Below, piece after piece: positions 23,018 through 34,375 of a stretch of DNA of 64,000 nucleotides. The notes beneath the pieces are model-generated. The model was not told where the DNA came from, did not search any database, and saw only the letters and a list, made by a program, of their open reading frames with translations. Position numbers and translations under genes: made by a program. The stretch is from Allium sativum (Eukaryota > Streptophyta > Magnoliopsida > Asparagales > Amaryllidaceae): the NCBI GenBank assembly GCA_030737875.1, contig CM060922.1, positions 323,363,956 to 323,427,955 of the forward strand, written 5' to 3'. How positions within the stretch are numbered: the stretch's first letter is position 1; the number at the start of each line of letters is the position of its first letter.

Positions 23018-23519
23018 GAATCATTTTAACTATTGCACTACACTATGGTTGGAACATAAAACAACTGGATGTATGCAATGCTTTCTTAACTGGTGAATTA
23101 AATGAGGAGGTCTATATGCGGCAACCAATTGGATATGTAAGCAAAGGAAAAGAGAACTATGTATGCAAACTACACAAGGCTATATATGGGTTAAAACAGG
23201 CTTCAAGAGCCTGGTATATAAAACTAAAGAACACTCTTGCAACACTTGGTATAAAGTAACAGTACCAGACAATTCCTTATACACCAAAATCACTGATAAA
23301 ACCACAACATATATTCTAGTCTATGTTGATGATATTTTAGTAACAGGGAGTGACATGACATAAATTAATGATGTGATACATCAACCAGATCAGATATTTT
23401 CTATCAAGGATATGGGAGAGGTCAACTATTTCTTAGGCATACAGGTTCAAAGGAAATCAAATTCATAAATTGTTCTTTCCCAAAGAAGGTACATCTCAGA
23501 AATCTTAGCAAGACCAAAC
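23018..23519 (+). pseudogene. pol: Copia reverse transcriptase, central part (frameshifted)
   Basis: Frames combine to give WNIKQLDVCNAFLTGELNEE (the QLDV.NAFL.G catalytic motif of copia RT), KLHKAIYGLKQASRAWY and then LVYVDDILVTGSD with the YVDD active site (about 23322-23333). At least one frameshift (about 23215-23260) and stops at about 23361 and 23467 interrupt it. Downstream, FSIKDMGEVNYFLGIQVQR is the usual RT thumb sequence. Confidence 0.9.
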
Positions 23520-24296
23520 ATGGACAAAGCTAAACCAATTTCTACTCCCACGACTAGCAACCTAAGACTCTCTAAGACTGATGGTGAAGCCATTGAAAAC
23601 TGCAAACAATATCATAGCATCGTTGGGGCTTTACAATATTTAACAATAACAAGACCAGAGATTTGTTTCAGCGTCAATAAAGTCTGCCAATTCATGTCAA
23701 ATCCCCTAGACAAACACTGGGCTGCAGTTAAACGTATTCTACGCTATTTAAGAGACACCCTAGAGCACGGTCTAATGATAAAAGCAAGAAAAGACATAAA
23801 TCTAAACACTTACAGTGATGCTGACTGGGCTAACGACCCAGATGACCAGAGATCAACTTCTGGTTATTGTCTGTTCATGGGACCAAACCCTATATCCTGC
23901 TGCACGAAGAAACAACCCACGATATCTCGATCAAGTACTGAAGCTGAATACAGAGCTATAGCCTCTGCCACCGCCGAGATTATCTGGGTAGAAGCCCTAA
24001 TTAAGGAATTAGGGTTGGAATTGACGAAGAAGCCAATGCTCTGGTGCGACAATAAGAGCACAGTTGCACTATCGGTGAATCCAATCCAGCATTCAAGGAC
24101 CAAACACATCGAGATAGATCTCCACTTCGTCAGAGAAAGGACTGAAGCGGGAAAACTGAAGATTAATCACATCCCTGCCTTTTATCAGACGGCAGACATC
24201 CTGATTAAAGCCCTATCACGAAATATTTTCGAGCGATTAAGGAAAGAGCTAGGGGTTTCTGATGGCGGCACTGAAGTTTTGAAGACAAAACCCTAG
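23520..24296 (+). pseudogene. pol: Copia RNase H and RT C-terminus
   Basis: An open stretch of 258 codons starting MDKAKPISTPTTSNLRLSKT. It includes the conserved YLTITRPEICFSVNKVCQFM, then the RNase H core with SDADWANDPDDQRSTSGYCL, SRSSTEAEYRAIASATAEII and LWCDNKSTVALSVNPIQHSR, ending in KTKP and a stop. The catalytic Asp/Glu/Asp residues are all present. It lacks its own start signal, being the tail of a polyprotein disabled upstream. Confidence 0.93.
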
Positions 24297-24303
24297 TTCA
24301 TTT

Positions 24304-24313
24304 TGAGGAGGGG
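24304..24313 (+). other. Copia polypurine tract
   Basis: tgaggagggg directly before the 3' LTR start. Confidence 0.85.
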
Positions 24314-24508
24314 TGTTAAAGTAAATGATGTAATCGGTTCTCTTATTAAAAAATGAAGTGTTTTGCCTCTTGGGCTTATACACGTCTGTTGGGCCTTATA
24401 GGTTTTAGCCCAATTGTTTATTTCAGCTTTATATTGTAACGCTATACCTGTACATTATTCATTATGTTACAATTCAAAAGATAATTCTCTGAAATCACAT
24501 TTCTTATA
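24314..24508 (+). repeat. 3' LTR of copia element
   Basis: 195 bp, matching the 5' LTR. The terminal CA is changed to TA (ttcttata). The target duplication atatg follows at 24509-24513. Confidence 0.94.
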
Positions 24509-24513
24509 ATATG

Positions 24514-24989
24514 CTACATGTTTTTTCTGTAATCAAGATCCAAAGTCATTTCGAAATATGTCCTATGGTTCTTCAATATGACAACCTTGGTAACAAAAAA
24601 ATATAGTTATAAAATGATTATGCGTGACAGTTTTCCTATATGTGTTATCAATGTTTATGATTTTTTTGCTTGCAAATTGCATTCTGAACAGTAGGTTTTA
24701 TTACATACTCATACAAAAATACCATGTTTTGCTATTTATCATAAATTCATATACACAATGTCATATGCATTTTTAGAACTTCTGAAACACATATGGTATC
24801 ATGAACCCTCTAGGAAGATAAGCTGTCCCCATATAATATAATGACTCTAACATGATGATGATAGATAAGTGTAGAAAAATTTAGTTAGTTACTGCTTACT
24901 AGAAAGGATATAAGCTATAATGCAAAATTTGCAAGTCTATGTGCCAATTTGCGTGACATTTTTATCATTCATGTTTTACCTACTATCCA

Positions 24990-25035
<46 letters not shown>

Positions 25036-25664
25036 AAACTTATCTAATACCTTTTCCATTTTCAGTGGTATATCCATGAGGACACCTCTATTTCCCATTG
25101 GTCAGTTTTATTGGTTAATACGAAACAAGTCTCCCAAGAACACTTACAGGACAAGGAGAAAGACTAGACATATTAAAATGGGTCTTTGCTATTGGTTAGC
25201 GAGTCAGAGACAATTACGGCCGACAAGACTATAGTTGCTAGTCAGATTCATGAAATACTTTTACACTACATAAAATATGCTAGGCCTGCCTTATATCTAT
25301 AAGTATTATTGCTCGTAGTCTCCCGTAAGTTCAGGTCCTATTTTAGTTTTAAAATAATATAGGAAAATCTTGATGGAGACGGTTCATTTTTTGTAAAATT
25401 AAATTTAATACTACATCCCTAGCTAACAAGAGTCTAAGTAAATTATCTAACTAACATCGAAATATTGAAAATGGTAAGTATGTATGACATTATTTTATTT
25501 CAGTTTGAAGTTTTAAGCTCTTTTTTTCTTGCTTCCTAATTTATCAACAGGAGAATTGCTACTCTGCATTGAATAACATAAAACTGGCCTGGGATATCCG
25601 ATAATTCTAATAATGGTGATTGATTAATTAGAAACTATAACAAATAAATCGTGACTTCCTGATT
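24514..25664. other. AT-rich intergenic sequence with (AT)20 microsatellite
   Basis: No coding region recognised. An uninterrupted AT dinucleotide run lies at 24993-25032. Confidence 0.6.
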
Positions 25665-25676
25665 GACTGACATTTT

Positions 25677-25788
25677 TCTTTGGCATACCCGATTGGTTTT
25701 TAAGGTGACTGCAAACACCTTTTTTTATAACTAATAATAAAAATGACAATATGGTACATGTGACTGTTGTTGACAGTCAGCTACGGTC
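25677..25788 (-). mobile_element. Very short (112 bp) LINE 3'-end insertion
   Basis: gactgacatttt occurs at 25665-25676 and 25789-25800 and flanks 112 bp. On the minus strand this contains ggtgtttgcagtcaccttaa and gtatgccaaa, the same 3' end as the LINE at 15640-16087, then an A-rich tail. It is an extreme 5' truncation of the same family in the opposite orientation. Confidence 0.8.
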
Positions 25789-25800
25789 GACTGACATTTT

Positions 25801-27299
25801 GATAACAAGTGTGTATATGTGCGTGTGTATGTGTATATATACATACATACATACATACATATATATTAATTGTAATATACAAATATGTAGTTTTTTCTCC
25901 ATTTCCAAGCAATTAGCAATTATCTATTTTACAAATACTTTGTTTCCATGATACGAATAGGATATTATGAATATGGAAACAGATGGTGAATACTACGGAC
26001 AATGAAGATAATAAGTTATTTGTTGAAACGTATTTGGAACAACTTAATTTTGGCTCTTCTCTCATTTTTGTTTTATTATATGTGCTTTCTTTGTAATATA
26101 TCCTTTTGTTGTGTTTGTAAAATCATATGTCATAACCTGAAAGTAGACAATAAAAAGAGCCAAGAAATGGTAAATTCTATGACCATAGGCATTCTGCGCA
26201 TGTGTACTACAGACTTTTTTCCTCATTCTGCAGTTGCATGTTCTGAACCATTGATTACGATCATTTTGATGCTAGTATTCTTTATACTAACTGTTTCCAA
26301 CTTATTTGTATTTACTCTTCTCTAATTCCAGTTTATATTTCTTTTTCTGAGACTAATTGTATATTGTAATCTCTCTCACAATTTGTGGTGTAGCATCCTC
26401 TAAACATTGATTTGAATGGAAGTCCAAATAAGTTGTCATCATAGTGATAAAACAAATGCAGTTTCATTGATAATTGATAACTGAGAATGAAATATGACTG
26501 CAGCCCTTGTGTGAAGCATGGGTGCACATTTGTTATCTTAAAAAAGGTACGTTATTAACTTCCTGCCACTTTATTCTATTCTTTATGTATTATTCAAAAT
26601 TTTCACCTACAGCTATATGGAATTTCATTTTTCTTCTTTTCTGTTTCATTATATAAGGGGTTTGATCTCCACAGTATATTAATAGATTCTTACTTTATTT
26701 TTATTTAAATAGTATGTTCCACCTAGTTTATGGTGCAGGTTATCTAGCCAATTTATGGTGGATGTTTTTTCCCCTAAAAAGTATTCATTATTCCATAAAT
26801 TACACAACATTAATTTAGCAAATACTGATATCTTATATCAATTTTTACTGGAAAAAATCCAAAAGCTTTACTTCAGCATGTTTGTTTCATTTGAAAAATT
26901 CTTTATAATAAGTACTTTATATTTTAACAACAATTTTCCTTAGTTATTGTTAATGGCCCTTTAATATTGGATAAGGGGCGATCATTTTTTTTTTTGAATT
27001 ACCATAAAATGTATAGTTAAAAATAGCCTTGCTTACTAGTAAATTAAGATACGTCCAGATTACCATTTTTACATTTTTAACGTTAATTTCTTACTATAGT
27101 AACTTATACCAGCATAATTTAATGGAGGAAACAAAGAAATAAAAGTTTGAATATTTAAAGGAGAATTAATTCGAATGGAAATGTTTAGGTGATTGAGAAC
27201 GATTTTTGTGATAGATAAAAAAAGAGTTTAAGTGGAAAGAGCTTAAAGTTTTTACCGTATAGGTTAAATTTAAGGTAATTTTGTCTAAAATTACAAAAA
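25801..27299. other. AT-rich intergenic sequence
   Basis: Contains a short (ACAT)n run at 25841-25861. The frames at 26002-26325, 26333-26527 and 26755-26943 have no recognised domain and biased composition. The 9 bp before 27300 (ttacaaaaa) may be one arm of an imperfect MULE target duplication. Confidence 0.5.
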
Positions 27300-27510
27300 G
27301 GACAAATTTTCAAAATAGGCTAACTTTTAAAACATATAGCAGATATAGGCTAGTTTTAAAAGATTAGCAAAAATAGGTCAGTTTTTGCCACCTCAGCGAT
27401 GATGTGGCAATGTGCTAAAAAAATAACTGGGGGCACACTTGGCATGTGCGACCCTTAAAACTATAACAGGCACACTTCACAACTGCGCTTGTTATAAATA
27501 TAACCCTAAA
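27300..27510 (+). repeat. Left terminal inverted repeat of MULE
   Basis: Matches the reverse complement of 30560-30782. The outer part carries gccacctcag.gatga.gtgg, itself partly palindromic. The inner part holds two decayed palindromic modules, at 27427-27455 (gggggcacactt ... atgtgcgaccc) and 27465-27493 (aacaggcacactt ... tgcgcttgtt). Confidence 0.85.
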
Positions 27511-27856
27511 TCCAACTTACCTGCTTCCTGCTACATCTTCTGTCTGTTATTCTGTTTTTTACTATTTCGGGATAAAAAGTACCAAATCGTACCATTCTTC
27601 CACTAGCCCCAAAAATCCCTAAAATCTTCATAAAATATCGAAATAAACAAGGTTCATTGATTGGGTTACTTCTATCAGCTATTGGACATCAATTTGAAGG
27701 TATTGATTTAGTTTAAACTCAAACCCTAGCTCAAATTCTTATGTTTCTCAGTTACATTCAAACCCTAGGTTTAGTTTTTTTGTTTGCTTTCTTATGTTAC
27801 TAATATTTGTTTAACAATTATTATCCTAATGCCTTGCAAAATTTCCATTGTAGACT

Positions 27857-29229
27857 ATGTCGGATTTCATCCCTATTATTTGCTATTTTGATGGGAAGTT
27901 GAATTTGAAAGAAAATAATACACCAGTGTATGTTGGTGGCAAACAAAAGGGTTCAAAGGTCAAAAAAAATTGCTCCTACCATGAACTAAAAGAAACAGTG
28001 TATAGGGTTACAAAAATTGATTCACAAAAGTACGATGTAAAATTAGTAAGCAAGTGGGTGACAGATTCTGGATCTTCTGCTATCGATGTAATTGACGATG
28101 AAGATATTGATGCAATGTTTTCAGTTAATATGAAAGTTATTGAGTTATTCGTAATAAAAGAGGAGCTGAGACATTATGAAGAGGCAATTGATACTAATTT
28201 AAACCAACATTCTACTCAAATTATTGGAAGTATTCCGAGTTGTGCTCATCAAAGCAATCCAAGTCCAATAATTTCTACATTCGTGAGTACAAAGTAAGTT
28301 TGTAAATTTTACATGTGAGTAGTAAAAATTCATAGTGTTCTGATCTCATACTTTTTTTTAATAGTTATACGGTGTATGCGGGTGGTTTAAGCTCTAGACC
28401 GGCAAATGATGTAGGTTGTAGCTCACCACATATTGGTAGCATGCAAATTGCTTCAATGGATAATGATATGGCATGGATGAAAAATATGGAAGCTGACAAT
28501 GATCTGCTCGAGTTTGGAATTGGTAATGAGAATGAAAACAAAAATAATGAAGCATCGTTGGTGCAAGAAGATGAAGACGGTAACAACGAACAAATGGAAT
28601 TTGAGATGCCTTAGATAGATGATTTGTGTAGTGCATAAATTATGGAGGCATCATTGATTGAAAATGTAGCTCCTATAAGAGACGTATTTACCGCAAATTG
28701 TGTTGATTCGGGCTTTCACATGGGAATGCAGTTTCAAAGCAAGGAAATACTTATTCAATAGATTATTGAGTGGTCTATCAAGAATTCTGTCTCCTTTAGA
28801 CTCATAAAATCCCGCAAAAAAGAGTACACCACAATTTGTAATATCGATAACAATTGCAAGCGAAGAATACATGCTATTGTCCCAAAATAATCATTGACGG
28901 GAAAGTGGGAAGTTAGGAAATATGAAGGCAATTATACTTTTGTTAATCCAGTCATTAACTCTAATCATAAGCAAGCGACAAGTAGATTTGTTGCTAACAA
29001 AATACTTTCTTTTATGAAATCGGATTTGAATACCACTCCCTCTGCGATTAAAGTTTCTATGTTGGAAATTTTTTTCATCAAAATAAGCTACTTCAAGGCA
29101 TATAAAGCATTGCGGAAGGCACTTAAGACAGTTTTTGGAGATTGGGAAACATCATATGCTGAATTGCCACAATATTTGGCTACTATAAAAAAACATAATT
29201 CGGGAACAGTTTTAAGATTGAAAACATAA
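27857..29229 (+). pseudogene. MuDR-type transposase, N-terminal part without catalytic domain
   Basis: Exon 1 starts at ATG 27857 (MSDFIPIICYFDGKL) and resembles the PB1-like N-terminus of plant MuDR transposases (YVGGKQKG, YHELKETVYRVTKID). A GT-AG intron appears to run from about 28292 (gtaagttt) to 28364 (tttttttaatag). Exon 2 has an acidic linker and then the MuDR DNA-binding domain: MQFQSKEILI, IIEWSIKNSVSFRLIKSRKK, YTTICNIDNNCKRRIHA, GKWEVRKY. It continues to KAYKALRKALKTVFGDWETS and YAELPQYLATIKKHNSGTV, after which the catalytic DDE region should begin but is missing. Four in-frame stops interrupt exon 2 (28612, 28636, 28759, 28888) with no frameshift. It would have bound the terminal repeats. 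Confidence 0.82.
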
Positions 29230-29385
29230 GACTTACATATGACAAACTTTATCTATGCAAATCGACAGGTCATTACCTATAGTGCAAGGTAGTTTATTTA
29301 CATCTACATGATGTTCAATAATGGTGCTTATACTTATGCTATATTATTTACATTTATATACTTTATATACATTACTTTATATCGC

Positions 29386-30183
29386 AGGTGGTTTGGAAAT
29401 AGGAGTTGGATTGAGTCTCCAAAGAAGGTTGCCACTTACTATCGTGACCAGCTTGACATGCTAACAGATGAGGCTGTTGTATGGAATCCCTACACATAGG
29501 ATGTGCTAGTTGATTTGCCTCAGATATGTCTACGTGGCATGCCTAGTTGGCTTTGCAAGACACCGATCATATGCATGCGAACTATTGAGATGTATAATCC
29601 TGATAGAGTGATGCGACAATTTGGTCTTCAGCAACACATCCCTGAGCCTTGTGAACCAAAGCTAAATTTGGAGTTTGCTGTCATTTGATGGAACAATAGA
29701 CACAACCGTATTGTTCGTCAACGAATTCCTAGCACTCCTATTTCAGCATACATGAGTTGGTATTGATTGATCACTTGAAGATTAATTATCGCGTATCGGA
29801 CTCCTCACGAATGAGCGTACACCGCTGGTGCACCGAACTTGAGCAAGATGTCGTATGTCTTTTACTTTTCTTTACTGTTTTACTTTGCTGACTTAAATCT
29901 TTCAATATGTGATTATAAATAACACAATTTGTAGGTCGATGTGCTAGAGACAGTTGGTAGAGGATTGGAGGATATTGACATGGTCGAGTACCGGAGCCCG
30001 ACGTCCAACCACGATGTATTAGCTTGAAGAAACTCGTTGACGCACTACTCTTTAGACGTAGACTAGAACACCCAGGAGAGCGAAGAAATAAAAGAAGACA
30101 TGATCCTTCTCAAGCTCCACCTCAACATGAACCAGCTCAATCGCAGGTGGCAGGACCTTCTCAACCTCCCCCTACTAAAGATT
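29386..30183 (+). pseudogene. Plant mobile domain (PMD-C-like) protein fragment
   Basis: After a possible acceptor (tatatcgcag) the frame reads FGNRSWIESPKKVATYYRDQ, then LDMLTDEAVVWNPYT, stop, DVLVDLPQICLRGMPSW and YNPDRVMRQFGLQQHIPEP. This is the C-terminal half of the plant mobile domain known from MAIN/MAIL proteins and from transposons. A stop at 29497 and one at 29686 break it. A likely GT-AG intron lies at 29854-29934. The tail is VDVLETVGRGLEDIDMVEY then, after a frame change, KKLVDALLFRRRLEHPGERR, a basic Pro/Gln-rich end and TAA at about 30181-30183. The N-terminal half of PMD is missing. Its role in transposition is unknown. Confidence 0.78.
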
Positions 30184-30514
30184 AAACTTAACCATGAAAG
30201 TTTTTTATAAGTGTTGTATTCGCGTATTTTTTGTAAGCGAACCATGTGCACTTTGGATTGATGATCGAATTTTTTGGGATTCGTGTTTATGTTTGTAACC
30301 AAATTTTATTTAGACTTGCGTTTGTGTTTGTAATCGAATATTAAAGTTGTTTTTATGTATTTGTGTTTGAAGTTAATACATATATGTGTTTATGCTTTAT
30401 TTGGGTTAGCGTATGTTTGAAGTTGATTCACTATAAATGATCAAATTAGTAGAAAAACTGTTGTGAAACAGTAAGGTAGATGAAGACAGGCTGTTGTTAA
30501 GCAAAAGGTAGCAG

Positions 30515-30650
30515 AGGCGCAGCTTACGGTGTGCCTTCACAAGATTTTAACGGGTGCGCTTGACAAGTGCGCCCGTTTAAGAAAACAAGGGCGCACTTAC
30601 CAAGTGCGCCTTGTTAATTTTGAGGGGCGCACTTGACAAGTGCGCCCCCG
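30515..30650. repeat. Cluster of GC-rich palindromes in right TIR
   Basis: Three well-kept palindromes share the core gcgcactt ... aagtgcgc: 30547-30580, about 30584-30615, and 30622-30650 (arms ggggcgcacttg and caagtgcgcccc around one base). A decayed fourth (ggcgcagcttacggtgtgcc) is near 30515-30537. They are GC-rich islands in AT-rich DNA. Confidence 0.88.
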
Positions 30651-30782
30651 GTAACTTTTTATAACACATTGCCACCTCATCACTGAGGTGGCAAAGACTA
30701 GCCTATTTCTGCAAATACTTTTAAAACTAACCTATATATGCTATATGTTTTAAAAGTTAGCCTATTTTGAAATTTTGTCCTA
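30560..30782 (-). repeat. Right terminal inverted repeat of MULE
   Basis: Reverse complement of the left repeat. The outer end reads ttttgtcc at 30775-30782. It contains the palindrome cluster at its inner side. Confidence 0.85.
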
Positions 30783-30791
30783 AAAAAATTC

Positions 30792-32366
30792 TAAGCTTGA
30801 AAACCCCTTAAAAAATTAAAATTAAGTGGTGTGCACTTATGAAATAACCAACCCTTATTCAATAACAATGTTTTTTTCTCAATCTTTTCCATGTTTGAAG
30901 GATAACATTTTTTTTTCATTTTAGTTCCTTGATTATTCTTTATAGTTAGTTTCCTCCTTTCATTTCACATTCACATAATATTATCTCTTTCTTTTTCCAG
31001 TTTCATATACACACACACACACACTATAATTAAAGAAAAATAAATTTTCAGTCTAAGTCAAATTAAAGGTTCATCCTAAACAATTTTTATTTAATCATTT
31101 ACTTTTTTAGTCTTACTTAAATTTGATTAAATTCATCATATTAATCGCTTTTTTGCATTTTATTGTACACTTTGCTTTCAATGTTATTGTTTTCATGGAA
31201 ATTTTGCCGAAAAGCATAAAAAAGTTGGTTAATTAGAAAACCATCTCGGTTTTTATTTTATCAGTTGTCTTTTTATTTAGTTTGAGGTCTAATTTTTTGT
31301 TTAAATCAAAGATTTATGATTTCATATCGTTGCTCCAAATTTTGTATCAAAAATTATTCTATTTCAATTTGCAAGATCATGAATATTATTTTGTGGTATT
31401 TTATAGGGGATTATGGAATTTATTAATATAGTGGAACCATAGAATCATAGGTCCTTTTGTTAACTCCATTATAGTTAAATTTGATCAAGGAATTATTCAT
31501 ACACCAAAACCAATTTAAGGTACACTATTGTTTTCCTACGAAAAACTATTACTAAAATACCCTTTTTTTGCTTAGTTGTTTTTTTACTTTTGCATATAAT
31601 CCATAAATTAAACTATAAATTTGAAATCTGGTCCAAGCTGCATATTTTGATGAAAAAGATTAATGAATTATTTTATCACCAAACCTAAAATTTCAATTAA
31701 CACAATACTAAAAACTAACTGTTACAAATTAGATGTGTTCAAACTTTTTCTAAAATTATAGTTATTTTGTTGAAATTGAGAAATCTTTGAAAATTCTCTC
31801 AAAGTTACAATATTAGCGCACAAACAAAAGTTTATTTTGTTAAACTTAACTTAATTCGATGTAAGGACTTCCTAATTTTCAGTAAATGAGTTTTAATTCT
31901 TAAGCAGACAAGGCAAATAAGATGAAAACAAGGGTAATTTACTAAATGAAATAGTATATGTAAAGTAATATTTGGTGTATAGTAGTTTATCATGTTTTTG
32001 GATGTACGCTTAGAAATTGGAGTATAAATAGAATTTGCCTTTGATCTAATTTTTTTTATTAAGTTCTATGTTCACATCATGGTCCTTTTGTTTATTATTC
32101 ATTTAACATGATTATGAATATCATTTCCTTCTTCAATTTGTAAAGCAAAGTTGGTTTCCTAATACTTGAATTCCTAGGAATTTTAATGTTGCATAATTCA
32201 CTAGATGGTAAAGTTTCTTTATTTCTGTCTTATGATATAAGTATATAAGAAATCAAGTTGAGGTGAATATCATACATTCATTTTATTCTTGTTTCAATAT
32301 ATATTTTATTCTTGTTTCAACATATATATATAATTATGACTTTTTATTTCCTTTATATTCTATATG
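30792..32366. other. AT-rich intergenic sequence
   Basis: No coding region, RNA gene or repeat boundary recognised. A short (AC)n run occurs near 31009-31024. Confidence 0.55.
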
Positions 32367-33738
32367 TGATTATTAGTGTCTAATCAGTTTAAAACACTTA
32401 CAAAATAAATGTTTCAATCCTAGACGGCATAGCTACCATGTACTATGTCGCCATACATAAGTTTACAATCAAATTCGTAATGTCGTATTGGAAATTGGGT
32501 TTCTATCACGAGTCAAGGCTAGGGATGGTCTCCTTACCGATTCGGGTCACCTCTAGCAAGATGACCCAGGTTTCGGACGCTGGCGAATCCTTGGATCATC
32601 CAAGGTCGGTCCATAAATACTTTAGTGGATTTATTTATGCCTGAACAATACGTTTCTCGGTCCTATTAGACCAATCACTTGGCCAGTGGCGACCAATATC
32701 CGAGGGCACTCACAATCCATCATCCACATAAGTGAAAATGTCTGGGCTCCATTCCATGACACCACTTCTAGCTAGAAAGAAACGCATGCACTCCTTAGGT
32801 CCCTTATCCCGTTTTTGACTCCTACCGGGGTGTGAGGCTCACGAAGTAACGCTATACACAAAGCTATGCCTAAAAAGATGTGCTTTGATCATCAACCACA
32901 AGGCTTTGCTTTTCAACAGAAGCCTTGATCATTTGCATCTTAGCAAGCCACATTGACAATCCACGCCATGTAACTGATGTCTATCAATATATAACCTCTG
33001 AGCTCGTACGTCTCAGAGAAGGGTGTTAAGCAAGAGAATAAATTCTCCGCCACCAAACATATTTATATTTAATAGAAATTAATTAACTCGGAACGAAATC
33101 CAATGTCGGACACACATCCATTTACAAGTCCGTTCTGGGTTTGAACGAAACCGAAGATACCTTATTCCTCGTCTCGTATGTCCAACGTGGAAGAGAGGTT
33201 CTCGCATACTCGGACAATCAACAAGTACGTCTGGACAACTACCACTTTAACCCTTTCAAGGAAGCAACTCCAATCAAGGGCATCAGTAGTCCTCCATTCG
33301 ATGTGAAGATCGCCGGTCTTCAACCACCATCCTCAATATCTTCGACTTTAAATTGTCGTATAATTATTTGAAACGAGAATGAACTCGATCTTTTCAAATA
33401 ATTCTCGAATACATATAATTCAAATCATTTTATATCGTTAATATTATTTTATAATGATTTATCGCTATTTTTATTTATATAAAAATAGCCCATTTTAATT
33501 TAACGATGCTTCAGGTCGTTACGTGGCCCTAGCGCTGTTTTTATCCGAATTGGAATTACACATTTCTCAAAATCTAACCGTTGGATTTTAACGAAATTTA
33601 ATATCATTGGAAAGATCTTTCCAAAGCGAACCTAACGGTTCCATTTTTGGGAAAATCCGACAATCGGATTTTTTGGTATAATTGTTTAAAGTTACGATTC
33701 CAAAACGCGAACTAATGTGCGCGATTCGTTTAATTTTA

Positions 33739-33741
<3 letters not shown>

Positions 33742-33776
<35 letters not shown>
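33742..33776. repeat. (AT)n microsatellite in LTR Y1
   Basis: Alternating at/ta run. The counterpart in Y2 is at about 47142-47185 and is longer. Confidence 0.9.
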
Positions 33777-33778
<2 letters not shown>

Positions 33779-33984
33779 TTCGGCGATTTCCTTAACATGT
33801 TGAAAGTGTTGTTTTCAATCAAACAAAACATATATTAGCTTATAAACATTTTTCCTACTTTGTTAACATGTTAATGACAAGTTCCATTTTAATATGTCGT
33901 TCTTTTTAATCTAAATGAACATGTAAAATGTAAAAATTTTGATTACAAATCCTATTTTAGCATATAATCCTTTTTATCTAAATA

Positions 33985-34375
33985 AACATGTAAAATGTCA
34001 TTTTTAATGAACCTAAATAAACATTAAAAATGTTTTTTTTGATCTCTAAACAATTTCTAATGAACATGTCATTTTTAATAGTGAATCATTTTTAATGAAA
34101 CTAATCTTACATTAAAAATGCCCTTTTTAATCTCCAAATACTTTCTAATGAACATGTCATTTTAAATAATGAATCATTTTTAATGAGACTAACATACATT
34201 AAAAATGATCCTTTTTAATATCTAACAATTTCTAATGAACATATCATTTTTAATAATGAATCAAAACATACATTAAAATTGTCATTTTTAATGTTTCAAC
34301 ATTTTTCCCTAAACATGATTCTTTTTAATAATTAATCTAAATATACATTAAAAATTATCATTTTTAATGTTTCAA
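33985..34375 (-). repeat. Hairpin repeat array, type A (cattaaaaat arms)
   Basis: Repeated modules of roughly 75-90 bp containing cattaaaaat and its reverse complement atttttaatg a few bases apart, plus variants. Each could form a short AT stem-loop. Confidence 0.75.

Larger units (their letters stand above)
19342..24508 (+). mobile_element. Ty1/copia LTR retrotransposon, complete but inactivated
   Basis: Boundaries are supported by near-identical short LTRs (19342-19535 and 24314-24508), the target duplication atatg on both sides (19337-19341 and 24509-24513), a PBS and a polypurine tract. Domain order is gag, zinc knuckle, protease, integrase, RT, RNase H, which is diagnostic of copia (integrase before RT). 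Small size (5.17 kb) and short LTRs fit the Ale/Retrofit-like group, though the lineage is only suggested. Several stops and frameshifts disable the polyprotein. The LTRs are nearly identical, so the element is young despite its damage. Confidence 0.95.
27300..30782 (+). mobile_element. MuDR-like (MULE) DNA transposon carrying a plant mobile domain
   Basis: Long terminal inverted repeats (about 27300-27510 and 30560-30782, roughly 90 percent identical over the outer 115 bp) begin ggacaaa and enclose a 3.48-kb element. The 9-bp flanks ttacaaaaa and taaaaaaat are only partly alike, so the target duplication is degraded. Inside are a MuDR-type N-terminal region (PB1-like plus MuDR DNA-binding domain) and a plant mobile domain gene segment. 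The DDE catalytic region and SWIM finger expected between them are absent, so the copy is defective. Nonsense codons without frameshifts dominate the 5' gene. Confidence 0.85.
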
